DNA of 64,000 bases from Dactylorhiza incarnata (GCA_033032865.1 JAWHQI010000001.1:4424001-4488000); one strand, 5' to 3'; positions 23,623 through 35,014 are shown, counted from the stretch's first letter. The notes: generated by a model not told the origin, from the sequence alone. Made by a program: numbers and translations.

Positions 23623-24100
23623 CGAACTATAATGACTTATGATTATATGAATGCAAACTGAGCTTTGAATTACTATTCTATCTGGATTGAAATTGATGGA
23701 TTGTTAATGTAATCAGCTTTGTGTTCGACGAACTCCAGTTTGAGTTCGACGAACTCAGCTTTGTGTTTGACAAACTCAGTTTGTGTTCGACGAACTCAGC
23801 TTTATGATTGGTTAATTCATAAACCAGAGTGTAATCAGCTTGTATCATAGCAAAATCTGAGTTATATCTAAACCTTACCCTGTTTGATTGGTTAATTCAA
23901 TCTATGTTGCATTGTTATGTTTATCAAATCTTACTGATGGATTGATTAAACTCTGTGGTAGAATCTTTTCATAACAACCATCTTTCTTAAAATAACTGAT
24001 GCACTAAGAATGATATGTTAAACTCATTATTGCAATAACACATATCAAGAATTTATGAGTAATGTACTCTAGCATTTGAGGGTGTTCTGCCTTCTTCAAA
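23623..24100 (+). other. RE2 3' non-coding region
   Basis: Non-coding. At 23712-23806 there is a second, short cluster of four GTTCGACGAAC-type palindromes in the same CAGCTTTGTG linkers as 19955-20492, so the motif flanks ORF3 on both sides. The rest is AT-rich with nothing recognised. Confidence 0.75.
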
Positions 24101-24110
24101 TAGAGGAGAT
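24101..24110 (+). promoter_or_regulatory. RE2 polypurine tract
   Basis: TAGAGGAGAT immediately before TGTTGGG of the 3' LTR. It is short and impure, but at the right place; TRG-A and TRG-B have GGGGAGAT here. Confidence 0.8.
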
Positions 24111-25339
24111 TGTTGGGAAAATGATCCTCAATGTTCCCTTGATTTGAAGAGACCTCACACTCAATGCTAAGTACAAGTTGTATTTGATAAACCCTATTTC
24201 TATCTCATAAGTATGCAGGACAAGGGCACACCATGGTGTAATGTATGATCAGCTAGGACGAGCTCTCTGTCTTAGCTGAACCGCTGAGACAAGACCAGGA
24301 GCCGCTGAGAAGGTGTTTGGGCAAGCTGAGCTGCAGATAGAGGAAAACCGTTGAGACAACTGTCTATCTCAGTGGATCCGCTGAGACGGGACAGAAGCAA
24401 CCGCTGAGATGGCTGACCATCTCAGCCCAACCACTGAGACAGATTCAAAAGTGATCTGGTTGGTTCTGCTTTTGGCGCAAGCTGCAGAAATGCATATTAG
24501 GGTCCACCAATCACTCCTATACCTGTCAGGAGGACAGCTAAGAGTCGTTGTGGGTCAGTGGTGTATAAAAGGAATAAGTTAGGGTTGAGCAAAGAACCTT
24601 TGTTATTGATCTTACTCTCCAGCACACAAACTCAAGAACAATATTGTTCCATTGTCGGCAGCCAAGAACTGAGATCACACAAGGCTGCAAGGAGAAAAGA
24701 GATTGCTTATCTTGATTCATCTCAAGATAGAGCAAGTAGATGAAGTCCATCATCTGAAGGGCTGATCAAGAAGAATCAAGTTGGAGCTGCAATTCTCCTC
24801 CCTGGTTCAAGTCTGCAACAACAGCTGTTAAGAAGAAGAAGAACAAGGCTTGATCTTTTCTTCCTTCAATCTATAATCATTATTATATCATTTGTAGGAG
24901 CCTTTGGGTTCTGAGACTGTAGGGTTTTATTGCCTGAGTGTGTATGGCTGATTGGCCTGAGTTGTAGAGCTGAGAGGTCAGCTTGAGGTAGGACCAGGAG
25001 GTGGTCTGAGTTATAGGAGGTGGATTCCTCTGAGGTAGGGTTGTTGTGCCTGAGGTAGGGTTTGGGAAAACCTAAGAGATCCTGTGGGTTCTGTGTTGTA
25101 TGCTCTTGGAGCTGATTTTGGAGAAGTTGGCCTTGTCTAACTCATTGTTAGAAAGGTGAAGGGGGAAAGAGGACTACTCAAGGCACTCTGTCTTGAGGAA
25201 CCTCTATATATCTCTTTGTGTTTTCTGCGCTTGATAATTTGCTAACCTAAATTCAGAAAACACTAAGTCTAAAATAAAAGAAACTTATTCACCCCACCCC
25301 CCTCTAGGTGTTTAAGACTACATCCTATACAAACTATCA
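24111..25339 (+). repeat. RE2 3' LTR
   Basis: Matches 12755-13986 with scattered substitutions. TATAAAAGG is near 24562, the C-run near 25291 is shortened and interrupted by an A, and the end is AACTATCA. Confidence 0.95.
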
Positions 25340-25344
25340 TCCTC

Positions 25345-26204
25345 AACTTCCCGGACGACCGGGGCTCCTCGCCGGCGACCACCGGGTCATCGGCTACCTG
25401 CGACAAGTCAATGGGCTTGGTCGGCAAACCCGCGCCCGTAGGAGGAGAAACCTCCTTCACTAAGGGGTGAGGCTCGCGTGGCAGAGTGTGAGTAGCTGCA
25501 AAAGGCAAAAGAAAAGCAAGTTAGTCGGAGTTCGAAGACAAAGGTATGAATATAGAGGATACTCGCTCAACAATTTACCTTTGCCCGGGAAGACCCAGTA
25601 GACCACATCAAAGCGCAGACCACAGAAGTAGTCAATGAGCTTCTCGCGAGGCCCCTCCAAGAAGGGCAGTGCGAAGACATGTTCATGCGGCTGGTAGGAG
25701 GTGCGAGGAATGGACTCGAAGTTGTCTTTGGGGAAAACCAGCTGCTCTCCCCAACGATGGTTCTTGTTCGCCGTGTCGACCAGCGTGCAGATGTGGCTCC
25801 AGAAGAAAATGACGTCATCGCCGGTCGCCATGAAACTGAAAATCCTACGGAATACGAAGAGATCAAAAATGATCTTCTCTTCTCGCAAGAAGCAAAGAAT
25901 GCCAATGACCATCGCCATACCATTTGGATTAATCTGGGCGGGGACTATCCCGAAGTAGCGCAGAATCTGGCCACAGCGGTAGTCGCAGTCCGACTTCAAA
26001 ATGGTGGATGGGGCACATGGTCCCGCCATCCGGACTGTTGTTTATGCGCTCACGCTTGCAAGGAAGCCTGATCGAGTATCCAGGGGACAAATACTTGTCT
26101 CAGAAATCATCCAAGTCCTTTTGACGCGTGGTCGCCTTCTTGAAACTTGCTGTCGCGAAGTTCTTCGCGTGATTAGTGCGCCGAATAGCAGCTTCGTCGG
26201 TCAT
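25345..26204 (-). pseudogene. Tat-L antisense ORF2, N-terminal half: 'putative gypsy type transposon' domain
   Basis: Read on the - strand from the ATG at 26204. After a broken N-terminus comes a domain with ILRYFGIVPAQINPNG, ILCFLREEKIIF and FRRIFSF, which aligns with Tat-R ORF2 (IFRFYGLVPGQLLFNS and LDLFRSLFTL). From memory it resembles the Pfam 'putative gypsy type transposon' family (PF04195). The exon ends at 25579. The intron 25578-25496 is GT-AG, 83 bp, phase 1, and the join continues in frame into THTLPREPHP. Tat-R has a phase-1 intron at the equivalent place. RE2 then interrupts the gene at 25344, and it resumes at 12754. There are frame breaks near 26000 and 26100. Confidence 0.75.
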
Positions 26205-26314
26205 CCTGGAAGCAAGGATGAGAGTGATCGGTGAGTATAAGATGCGAGAAGAAGAGAGTACACACGCAAAGAAGGGTATTGTCGCTAAAAGCGTAATAAA
26301 TACCTACCCACCCC

Positions 26315-26325
26315 CTATTTATAAA
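26315..26325 (-). promoter_or_regulatory. TATA box of Tat-L antisense ORF2
   Basis: On the - strand, TTTATAAATAG followed by GGGGTGGG, about 110 bp before the ATG at 26204. Tat-R ORF2 has CTATAAATA about 75 bp before its ATG. Confidence 0.6.
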
Positions 26326-26659
26326 CATAGGTGAGAGAAGGGAGATTGACTACCCCGTTGCGACTAAGTATACGGGATGGCGAGTATCGTGAGAAAGTCA
26401 CAATTTCCGCGATGTACGTCAAAAGCGCCGACCTTCAGCACGCGAGGACCTGCACTTGAAAACACAGTAACTCGCTAACAACATGAGACATTCCAAGCAA
26501 GCAGATACTCGCAAACCTTGAAGAATAAAAGAAGAGAGCAGCAAATCAAAGGCGAGTACTAATACTCGCCAAATAAATATTACGAAGAAATTATGTCTTA
26601 TTACATAATTCGCCAGAGGCGTCCTACTCAACATCAGCGACAGATAAAGTAAAAAATAA
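26326..26659. other. Tat-L spacer between the two antisense genes
   Basis: About 330 bp with no gene. It contains the inverted motif GGCGAGTACTAATACTCGCC at about 26546-26565 and other GCGAGTA copies. Confidence 0.6.
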
Positions 26660-28044
26660 CTATAGAGACCACTGGGTAGTTGCCTGGGGGTCGAGAGTCT
26701 GAGGATGTCGCCCGACCCAGCCTATGATGCGCGTGCACTTTATGTGCTCCAAGGCCAGCGACATTGCGTGCTCGCCATGACGCAGCTGATCTTCAATCCT
26801 CGTCAGCCGACCGACTGAGCCCATGCTCGCCCGCATTCTGATTAGCTCATCATGATGAACTTGTTGGTGATGCTCGATCCGCGTGATCCAGCATTCCAAG
26901 TCATTGATGGATTGGAAGCAAGATTCCCCGCTGGCTAGCCGAGTCTCAAACTCCTCCATCCTGGTCACCCGCACCTCCAAGTCGGCAAGGCGGCGACAAG
27001 GCTCGCTGAACATCAGGCGCTCTACCTTCGCCTCCAGCTCAGTATGCGCGAGCGACCTTTTTTTGATACTCGCGGGGTGGGAAACCGATGGCGTCGATCA
27101 ACGCCCCCCCCCCCCCCTGACGTAGTAGCGCAAGTTGCAATCAGAGATAAAATTGACAAAGTCAGCAGCAAAATCGACAAGAAATAAGCAACTATCCGAG
27201 AAAGCGATGGTTACCAAGCCGAGTAGAGTCGCTCCTCGTATCGCGTCGAGGGTTCTGAGAGCGTCCCCGCCGAGGACTCTTCCCTCGTCATGGGGAAGGG
27301 TTGCGATGATCTCGCCGAGCCGAGGAAGAGCCGACAAAGTGCTCCCTTCTCGGAGGCACATTCCCCCGGCCGTGACCATCCCCTGGCCGCCCTCCTCCTC
27401 TCGGGGCAAAGAAGCCCGAAGTCCCGCCGCGCCGCGAGGACTCCGCCGGATGGAATAAGAGCGTCGTCGACAAAGATGGACGTTGATCGCTAGGTGGTGA
27501 CAGAGGAGGCGGCGACAAAAGACCCCCCGTGGGCATCTGCGAAGAGCTCGTCAGAGCGGATCGCAAGGGAACCTGCGGCGATGGAGGTAGACTGTTCGCT
27601 CCCCGAAGGTCGCAAGGTCTCCCCCCCTCCCGGAGGTCTCTGTCCCGAAGACGCAGAAGGCGAGCCGTATAGGATCTGCACCAGGCGATTCGACCGCGAA
27701 CCCTTCTTATGCTCCGACGCGGACATCGGAGATGATCGCAGCGGAGAGATATCTAGATGCTCGCCCGAAGCCCCAGTAGTCGGTAGGTCTGCAAAAAAAA
27801 AAAAAAAGAGGAACATTCACAATCTCGCGGACAGCATCAAGGTGCAATAAATCAAGCCGCATGAGGGAATCACTTTTACCTCGCTCAGGGTCAAGATCGG
27901 GATGGACTCGGGCATGGGACCCAGTAATGCTCGCCTCCGGGATGACCTTGGGCGCAGGAGGCATGGTATCCCAGCTACTCGACATGATCGGACAGGCCCA
28001 GGCCCTGCTCTCCATGATCAGCGACATCCTCCACCGGAGCAGTC
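26660..28044 (-). pseudogene. Tat-L antisense ORF1, main part (coiled-coil protein)
   Basis: Continues from the first exon at 54355-54518, beyond TRG-A. Reading on the - strand, exon sequence with PDLDPER is followed by a GT-AG intron at 27879-27789 (91 bp, phase 1, ending in a T-run and GCAG). The join stays in frame into DLPTTGASGEHLD. Next come Ser/Pro/Arg-rich low-complexity sequence, a probable second intron starting at GGTAACC near 27210, and a coiled coil (LEVRVTRMEEFETRL, LTRIEDQLRHGEHA) ending at about 26660. Frames are broken in places. The + strand ORFs over 27.1-27.9 kb are GC-rich shadows. Gene order, promoter position and coiled coil match ORF1 of Tat-R. Confidence 0.6.
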
Positions 28045-29690
28045 TGTTGGAAAAAACCCCTTTTGATTTAACTCAACAAATTAAATATAAGTGATTTTAT
28101 TTCTTAGGTTTATTACCCACATTGTATAGTGAGGGTAATTTGGTCATTATATGTCTTAGGATGTCTCACTCATCTTAGAGTGTCAAGACTAGGTCAGGAC
28201 AAGCACAATCTGAGTTGAATTAATCCTTGCGTCGAATATACGTCGATGCAACTTCGACTTGATGTCGATGCAACTCAGACTAGTAGTACAAGCAACTCAA
28301 TCTCTCTGTCAAAGTACAGTAAGTCGATGTTATGTCGAATAGAAGTCAACGTAGATGAAGGAGCATGTCGAAGCTATCTTAGAAGTCGACGCAACCTCGA
28401 TTTCAATTCAATGTAGAAGGAAGTGTCTGTCGATGCCATCTGAAGTCGATGCAACGTCGACTACAATTCGACGCAGACAATGAAGTCTTCAACTCGACAG
28501 TAACGTTAATAAGTAAACGACGTAACGTCGACAACAGAGTTCAACCAGAGCAAGAGGGAATTTGAAGCTGCACTTACTAGAACTCGAAGGTGCGTCAATA
28601 AGAGAGAGAAAGAAGTCGACGAAGCATCGAACACAGTCTGGAAAGGAAACCTTTTCAGCTATCCTCTTAGAACTCTCGCTGAAGGCCCACAACACAAAAG
28701 ACTGTTCTACAACGGCTTGTTTATTGCCTAGAATGGAGAGGAGCATTAAAGAAGACAGGAAAAGCTTTCTTGGATAGGATTCAAACAGCTGGCAGACCGG
28801 TCGTGAACAAAAGAAGAAAGACAGATTAATTGTCCAAGACTATGCCTATTCAGGACAATCCAAAAGAGGAAACAAATTCAAAAATTAATCATGGACAATA
28901 AATAGGATGAGAAGAGAGGAAAACAGAGGGCATTCGTCACAATTTGCTACAGTTTTGTCGATTAGGGTTTCTACTTCTTCTTCTTCCTCCTAAAACCCTA
29001 ATAGAGACAAATAGAGAAAACAAGTGCTCTCTCAGGACAGAAAACAGAGATGCTTCTTCATCAACATCATATAGCAGCCAGATAACAAGTAAATGATATA
29101 CAAAAGGATATGAAGAATATAACTCTTGCAAATCATCACAATCATAAGCAAGGATTCATCATTAGCAGATCCGTTGAAGGGAAAAATAGAAGCTGAAAGC
29201 TTCTACAAAATTCTGAGAACAGAATTCTTCTTCTTCATCTCCTTTCCTCTTTCATCTTCCTCAACTGTACAGATTTTTAAGAATCCCTCTTCCAAAGGAT
29301 TCAGTGGTTCAAGATCTCCTTATCAAAAGATCTGAGTGGTTCAAGATCTCCTTATCAAAAGATCTTTGGTTCAAAGAGTCTCCTTATCAAAAGGCTCAGG
29401 CACAAGTTGTGCATTCCTACTAGGTGGTGGAAGAGAGGACTACCCACATTTTGGGAAACCTCTATAAAATCTTGTGTCTTCTGTGTGTGCTAATTTTCTG
29501 TGTTGTCCCATATAGCTTATAGTTTTTCTGCTTTACTATAACAACGTTAATTTTATTCTGTGTTAGGTATTGTTGAAGCATAACACTTATTGTTTTTATT
29601 GTGTGTGCACAAATTGGATAAAAATATTTTTAAATCTCTAATCACCCCCCCCCCTCTAGAGTATACTTAGAGGCACATCGTGCACTTTCA
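28045..29690 (+). repeat. TRG-A 5' LTR
   Basis: 1646 bp. A CGTCGA/TCGACG palindrome cluster lies at about 28225-28630, repeated AAGATCTCCTTATCAAAAGATC boxes at about 29300-29390, and a C-run plus CTCTAGAG near 29644-29660. It ends GTGCACTTTCA. Confidence 0.93.
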
Positions 29691-29692
29691 TT

Positions 29693-29704
29693 TGGTATCA
29701 GAGG
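29693..29704 (+). promoter_or_regulatory. TRG-A primer-binding site
   Basis: TGGTATCAGAGG two bases after the LTR; initiator Met tRNA type. Confidence 0.92.
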
Positions 29705-29789
29705 GAGGTTGATCATTAAAAGGATAACCCCTTGATCAAAAAGACCTCCTACTCTTATTTCTCTACAATAAATTTATTTTATTAAGAAA

Positions 29790-31201
29790 ATGAGTTCTAA
29801 GAATTATGCCTCAACAAGACCTCCAGTGTGTAACCTCAATAAGTTTACACTCTGGAATGCCAGAATAAAGTTATATATGAACACTATTGATGAGGACATT
29901 TTTGATGTTATCATTACAGGTTCTCCAGCCCCATAAAAGAAGGATGGCAATGGAGCTTCTACACAGGAACCTGTACCCAGGGCTGAGCGGACAGAGACTG
30001 AAAAGAAGCAGAAGGCATGTGATGCCAAAGCTATGAACATTCTGGTATCCACCATGTCAGATGATATCTTCCAGAAGGTGGCTGAATGCCAATCAGCCAA
30101 AGAGATCTGGGAATCTCTTTCCAGACTGGTAGAAGGAAGTTCTGATGAATGAAAGGACAGGAAGTCCCTTCTCATATCCCAATATGAGAACTTTCAAAAG
30201 AAAACTTATGAATCTGTTGCTGAGATGTATGACAGATTAAACATCATTGTCAATGAGCTAAAGAGTTTGGAAAAGGAGATATCCTTACAAGAAATTAATG
30301 ATAAGATCCTCATGTGCTTCCCTAGCTCATGGGATTCAAAGATCTGGGCAATCAGAGAGTCCAGATGCCAGAGATAAATCTCTACTAAGGCTTTGCTAGG
30401 AAAGGTTAAGTCATATGAGATGCTTCTAAAGAACAGAGCTGAATTAGAGAAAAAGGAGACAACACCAGCTCCTATCCAAAGGAGCCTTGCTCTGAAAGCT
30501 ACTGAAGGAGAGCCCTCCACTCCTGAAGATGAAATGTTCAGTCTCCTAGCAAGGAGATTCAGAAAATGGGTCAAAATAGAAAACTCAAGAAGAAGAGAAA
30601 GGAACTCAAAGCCCAGACATGATAAGACTCCAAAGAAGGAGATAATTTGCTTCACATGCAACAAGCCAGGGCACATTGCCCCTAAATGACCACAGAAACA
30701 AAGGGCCAGGAGCAGCAGCAAAGAAAGGAAGAAAAAGAAGTCTCTCAAGAAGAAAGACAAAAAGAAAGGCAAAGGTTTCATTACTGAAACATCGAGTGAC
30801 TCTGAAGCATAGTTAAGCTCCTCTTCATCTGAGAGTGATGAAGAAGCAGAAACAGAAGCAGAATCAACTTGCATGATGGCATTGGGGATGTCATCAGATG
30901 ATGATGAAGAATAATAGGTATCTCTATTTGAAAACTTTGATTTCAATTCTGATGATTTTAAAAATTGCTTTAAAGAATTTTGCAATGATTTCCTCAATAG
31001 TCAAAAATAAATAACTGTAGTTAGCAAAGAGGTAGAAGAACTTAGGAAAGATGATGTATACTTAAGAAATCAGGACTTAATAGATGAAATTAATAATAAG
31101 GAATCAGAACTAATCAAAATAAGAAATGAAAATCAAGAATTAAAAGAAGAGCTAGCAAAGACAAAAGCCTTTGAGGACTCTCTCAATGGGAGGAGTCAAA
31201 T
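29790..31201 (+). pseudogene. gag: TRG-A gag, 5' part, with stops
   Basis: ATG at 29790 (MSSKNYASTRPP). The capsid region includes NKFTLWNARIKLYM. Nonsense codons lie near 29935, 30151, 30373 and 30688, and more in the acidic stretch. The zinc knuckle begins CFTCNKPGHIAP at about 30651, but its last Cys is lost to one of these stops. The gene is cut by TRG-B after NGRSQ and continues at 49506. TRG-B gag is the better-preserved copy of the same protein. Confidence 0.88.
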
Positions 31202-31374
31202 TGAAAGTGCATAGTGTGCCTCTAAGAATCCTCTAGAGGGGGGGGGGGGGGGGGGGGGGCGGGTGTAACAACCTGGCCCAACCACCACACCAGAGGCCTG
31301 CTCCAACTTCAGTGGCCAAGGCGCACTCTGATGGGCTGGCTACCGCGGTTGGACACTGAAGTTGGAGTGGGCTG

Positions 31375-31441
31375 GCTGCAGCTCAGTTGGTGATGAGGAC
31401 TGCTGAAGGTGCCTTATCAAGGGTGGCGGGGGTTCGAATCC
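31375..31441 (+). promoter_or_regulatory. tRNA-like Pol III boxes A and B
   Basis: Box A-like GCAGCTCAGTTGGTGATGAG and box B GGTTCGAATCC about 35 bp further on, the spacing of a tRNA gene. The best-preserved pair of the cluster; the pair near 32390-32452 is similar. Confidence 0.6.
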
Positions 31442-31798
31442 TGCCATCAATAACGCACTGTGCGGAGAAACAGACCAGAGGGAAGTGTTGGGGTGTCACC
31501 GGGCTGCAGCCCTTGTCAAACCGTAGTAGCCAGCCCATCAGAGTGCGCCTTGGCCTCTAAAGTTGGAGCGGGCCTCTGGTGTGGTGGTTGGGCCGGGTTG
31601 TTACAAAAAAGTGCACTTTTTTGTAACAACCCGGCCCAACCACCACACCAGAGGCCCGCTCCAACTCAGTGGCCAAGGCGCACTCTGATGGGCTGGCTAC
31701 CGCAGTTGGACAAGGGATGCATCCGGTGACACCCCAACCCCTCTCTGTCCCACCACTAGGCCCATTGGGTTATTGGAGGCCACAACCCTCCCTTTAAC

Positions 31799-31911
31799 AT
31801 GAGAAGTGATTCAGTTAAGCGCTTCTACGGGGCCTTCCCAGGAGGTCACCCATCCCAGTACTACTCCAGCCTGAGCACGCTTAACTATATAGTTCTTTCA
31901 CTTCTCATCAC
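31799..31911 (-). ncRNA. 5S rRNA-derived fragment in unit 2
   Basis: On the - strand, GTTAAGCGTGCT and GGATGGGTGACCTCCTGGGA occur in the order and spacing of the internal promoter of plant 5S rRNA (about 31832-31886); the rest of the gene is absent. It is flanked by the inverted repeat TGAGAAGTGA / TCACTTCTCA. 5S pieces of this kind are known in Cassandra TRIM LTRs. This is not a working 5S gene. Confidence 0.65.
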
Positions 31912-34672
31912 CAATTGAGATGCAGCTCAATTGGTGATGAGGGTTGTTGAAGGTGCCTTATCAAGGGTGGCGGGGGATCGAGACCCGGCATCAACAACGC
32001 ACTGTGCTGAGAAACAGGCCAGAGGGAAGCGTTGGGGTGTCATCGGGCTGCTGCCCTTGTCCAACCACGGTAGCCAGCCCATCAGAGTGTGTCTTGGCCA
32101 CTGAGTTGGAGCGGGCCTCTGGTGTGGTGGTTGGGTTTGGTTGTTACAAAAAAGTGCACTTTTTTGTAACAACCCGGCCCAACCACCACACCATAGGCCC
32201 GCTCCAACTCAGTGGCCAAGGCGCACTCTGATGGGCCGGCTACTGCGGTTGGACAAGGGATGCAGCCTGGTGACACCCCAATGCTTCCCGTTGGCCTATT
32301 TCTCAGCACAGTGCATTATTGATGGTGGGTCTTGATCCCCCACCACCCTTGATAAGGCGCCTTTAACATCCCTCATCACCAATTGAGCTGAGCTCAGTTG
32401 GCGATGAGGACTGCTGAAGGTGCCTTATCAAGGGTGGCGGGGGTTCGAATCCCACCAACAACAACGCACTGTGCTGAGAAACAGGCCAGAGAGGCATTGG
32501 GGTCACTGGACTGTAGTCCTGTATCGGTATGAAGGGGTGGCCCACATCATGAAACAGTCGGTGTGGGGGGTGGCGCTGGGTCATTACATAAAAAGTGCAC
32601 TTTTTTGTAACAACCCGGCCTAACCACCTCACTAGAGGCCCGCTCCAACTCAGTGGCCAAGGCACACTCTGATGGGCTGGCTACCACGGTTGGACAAGGG
32701 CTGCAGCCCGGTGACACACCAATGCTTCCCTCTGGCCTGTTTCTCAGCACAGTAGTGATGAGGGCTGTTGAAGGCGCCTTATCGAGGGTGGCGGGGGATC
32801 GAGACCCGCCATCAACAATGCACTATGCTGAGAAACAAGCCAGAGAGCAGCGTTAGGGTGTCAACGGGCTGCAGCCCTTGTCCAACCGCGGTAGCCAGCC
32901 CATCAGAGTGCACCTTGGCCACTGAGTTGGAGCAGGCCTCGGGTGTGGTGGTTGGGCCGAGTTGTTACAGCGGGGTGAATAGAGATTTAAAATTTATTCC
33001 TATTCAAGCTGTGCAAATACAATAAACGTAAGTATTATGCTTCACCAAGATATAACCAAGATTAAATTGTTGTAGTTAAGTAATGAAACAAAAGACAGTA
33101 AATGAAATCTAATCTATAAGGGACCATAGAAAAGCAATCCAGAAGACAAACAGATTTTTTATAGAGGTTTCCCAAAATATGGGTACTCCCCTCTTCTACC
33201 ACCTGGTAGGGATGCACCACTGTGCCTGAGTCTTTTGGTAAGGAGACTCTTAGAACCACTGATCTTTTGACAAGGAGATCATGAACCACCAGATCTTTTG
33301 ATAAGGAGATCTTGAACCACCAGATCTTTTGATAAGGAGATCTTGAACCACTGAATCCTTTGAAGAGGGATTAATAAAACTCTTTTACAGAAGAGAATTA
33401 GAAAGAGAGGGAAGAAGATAAATAGTGTAGGAATTATGTTCTCAGAATTCTTATGAAGGTTGTATGATACACAGCTTCTTGTATCTATCACTGGATCTGC
33501 TCTTGATTAACTCCTGCTTATGATAGTGATGTTTTACAGGAGCTTTGATTGTCAGATCCTTTGTGTTTTTGCTGATTGTGATCTGGTTGTTATGAGATAG
33601 TGATGAAGAACAACTTTCAGATCCTGTCCTTTTCTTCTGATTAAGATCAGCCTGCTATATGAATGTAATAAAGAGTAGATGCTCATCTCTTCTTTGTATA
33701 TTCTCAGTTAGGGTTCCTGAGGGAGGAAGAAGAGAAGCACTGAAGAGAAGAAGATGGCTGATTGTTATGAAAGCCTGTATTTTCTCTTCTTCTCACCCCT
33801 TTTATTGTTCAGTTCAATTTGAATTTCTTTTCCTTTTCTGGTAAGAGCTGAAAAGGTATTTTTGTCTGGACATTTACATCCCTCTTTCCTTCTTTAATTC
33901 CCGACCCGTCCACCAACATAAAGCTTGTTTCCAAGAAAGCTTTTCTCTGTCCTCTGTAATTCTTCATTCCATTTGAGGTAATTAAGGAGCCGTTGGAGAA
34001 CGGTCTTGAGAGAGGTGGGCCATGAGAGAGGGTCCAAAAATGACAGCTAAAAAGATTTCCCTTTTCAGACTGTATTCGACGTAACATCGAGTTCACTTCC
34101 TCTCTTATCGACGCACCTTCGAGTTCTTGTAGGAGCAGCTTCGAATTCATCCTTGCTCTGACTGAACTATGCTAGTCAACGTTGCGTCGATACCCTATCA
34201 ACGTAATCGTCGAGTTAAAGGTATGGCTCTAAGTTTTATTATCTGCGTCAAGATGAAGTCGATGTTGCGTCGACTTTAGATTACTTCGACAAATACTTCC
34301 TTCTGCGTCGAGTTGAACTAGAAGTTGTGTCGACTTCTTCAAGTACTTAGACAGGTCCATGGACTTTGCGTCGATATGTTTTCGATGTAACGTCGACTTG
34401 GATAACTTCGACAGAAGGGTGAACTACTCGGACTTCTAGTCAGAGTAGCGTCGACAATAACTTGATGTTGCGTCGAATTCTATTCGACGCATGTGTCAAC
34501 TTTGCCCAAATTTTGCTTCTCTTGACTTGGTCTTGACACTCTAGGTTGAGTGTGATATCCTAAGACATCTAATGACCAGATTACCCTCACTATATAATGG
34601 GTAATTCATTCTTAAGAGATAAAATCACTTTTAGGTAATTTGTTAAGTTAAATCAAAGGGTTTTTCCCAACA

Positions 34673-34690
34673 ATCTCCCCCTATTTATCT
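34673..34690 (-). promoter_or_regulatory. TRG-B polypurine tract
   Basis: On the - strand, GATAAATAGGGGGAGAT directly before the 3' LTR start. TRG-A has TTTGGGGAGAT at its matching position. Confidence 0.88.
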
Positions 34691-35014
34691 TAACAAATTT
34701 TACAATTTGAATAATGTGATTTTGCACATTCCTCTTATATAATCAAGAATACATCCAAAACAATATATACAAAAGAAAATAATTGACTGCAAACTCAGAA
34801 AATATCATTCAATATATAACTCTCCATAGCTGTCTTCCAGGAAGAAAAATTTTCTTACCGAGTACCTGAGCCTCATTGCTCCTTCTCAAGAGTTTTTTTT
34901 ACTTGAAAATACTTTTGAAGAAACTTTCCTTGGGGAAATCTGCAAGGGCTCATCATTTTCTTCAATAATAATGTCTCTGGGAAGCTCCCCCTAAGAATGT
35001 GCATTCTCTTCAGC
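34691..35014 (-). other. TRG-B non-coding segment between ORF2 and PPT
   Basis: AT-rich, no gene. It contains a AGGGGGAGCTT box near 34983-34993; similar CAGGGGGAG boxes recur inside TRG-A ORF2 (about 52169-52362). Confidence 0.55.

Larger units (their letters stand above)
12755..25339 (+). mobile_element. RE2: 12.6-kb Ty1/copia element with a third, spliced gene
   Basis: LTRs of 1232 and 1229 bp begin TGTTGGGAAAATG and end AACTATCA. The flanks TCTTC (12750-12754) and TCCTC (25340-25344) are a target duplication with one difference. The order is LTR, PBS, gag, pol, a palindrome array, ORF3 (four exons), a small array, PPT, LTR. A gene between pol and the 3' LTR recalls the env-like ORF of SIRE1, but no membrane segment is visible. 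Gag and pol carry several stops and frameshifts, so it is older than RE1 and cannot move by itself. It sits in antisense ORF2 of Tat-L. Confidence 0.93.
31264..32969. mobile_element. Fold-back cluster of tRNA-like and 5S-like units
   Basis: Four units (31264-31605, 31622-32148, 32165-32588, 32606-32969) each begin TGTAACAACC and end TTGTTACA or a variant. Each unit's ends are inverted copies about 100 bp or longer. Neighbouring units are joined by the same palindromic spacer with core GTGCAC between A- and T-runs. The whole has TG...CA ends and a perfect 5-bp duplication GCGGG (31259-31263, 32970-32974). Each sense half holds tRNA-like box A (GCTCAGTTGGTGATGAG) and box B (GGTTCGAATCC, or GGATCGAGACCC). 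It could be read as head-to-head and tail-to-tail tRNA-SINE copies (tail GTTACAAAAAA), as a fold-back transposon, or as a TRIM-like element. No PBS or protein was found. Confidence 0.7.
31202..34672 (-). repeat. TRG-B 3' LTR, carrying a 1.7-kb insertion
   Basis: On the - strand it starts TGTTGGGAAAAACCC at 34672 and ends TGCACTTTCA at 31202. The LTR's own sequence is 32975-34672 and 31202-31263. A 20-odd-base G-run at about 31238-31259 adjoins the insertion. Confidence 0.9.

Noticed and set aside
27290..27850. Plus-strand proteins over 27.1-27.9 kb
   Set aside because: GC-rich shadows; the - strand has the intron, the in-frame join and the gene order shared with Tat-R.
31375..31441. Real tRNA gene
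   Set aside because: Boxes A and B are present, but I could not fold an acceptor stem or a convincing anticodon arm.
31799..31911. Functional 5S rRNA gene
   Set aside because: Only the internal promoter portion is present; the ends of the gene are missing.
31460..32860. Several ORFs of 60-100 codons on both strands in the fold-back cluster
   Set aside because: They are the same GC-rich inverted units translated repeatedly; they mirror each other and have no protein-like features.
31264..32969. Retrozyme (hammerhead-bearing element)
   Set aside because: The size and the TG...CA ends fit, but I found no conserved hammerhead core (CTGATGA followed by GAAA in proper arrangement), PBS or PPT.
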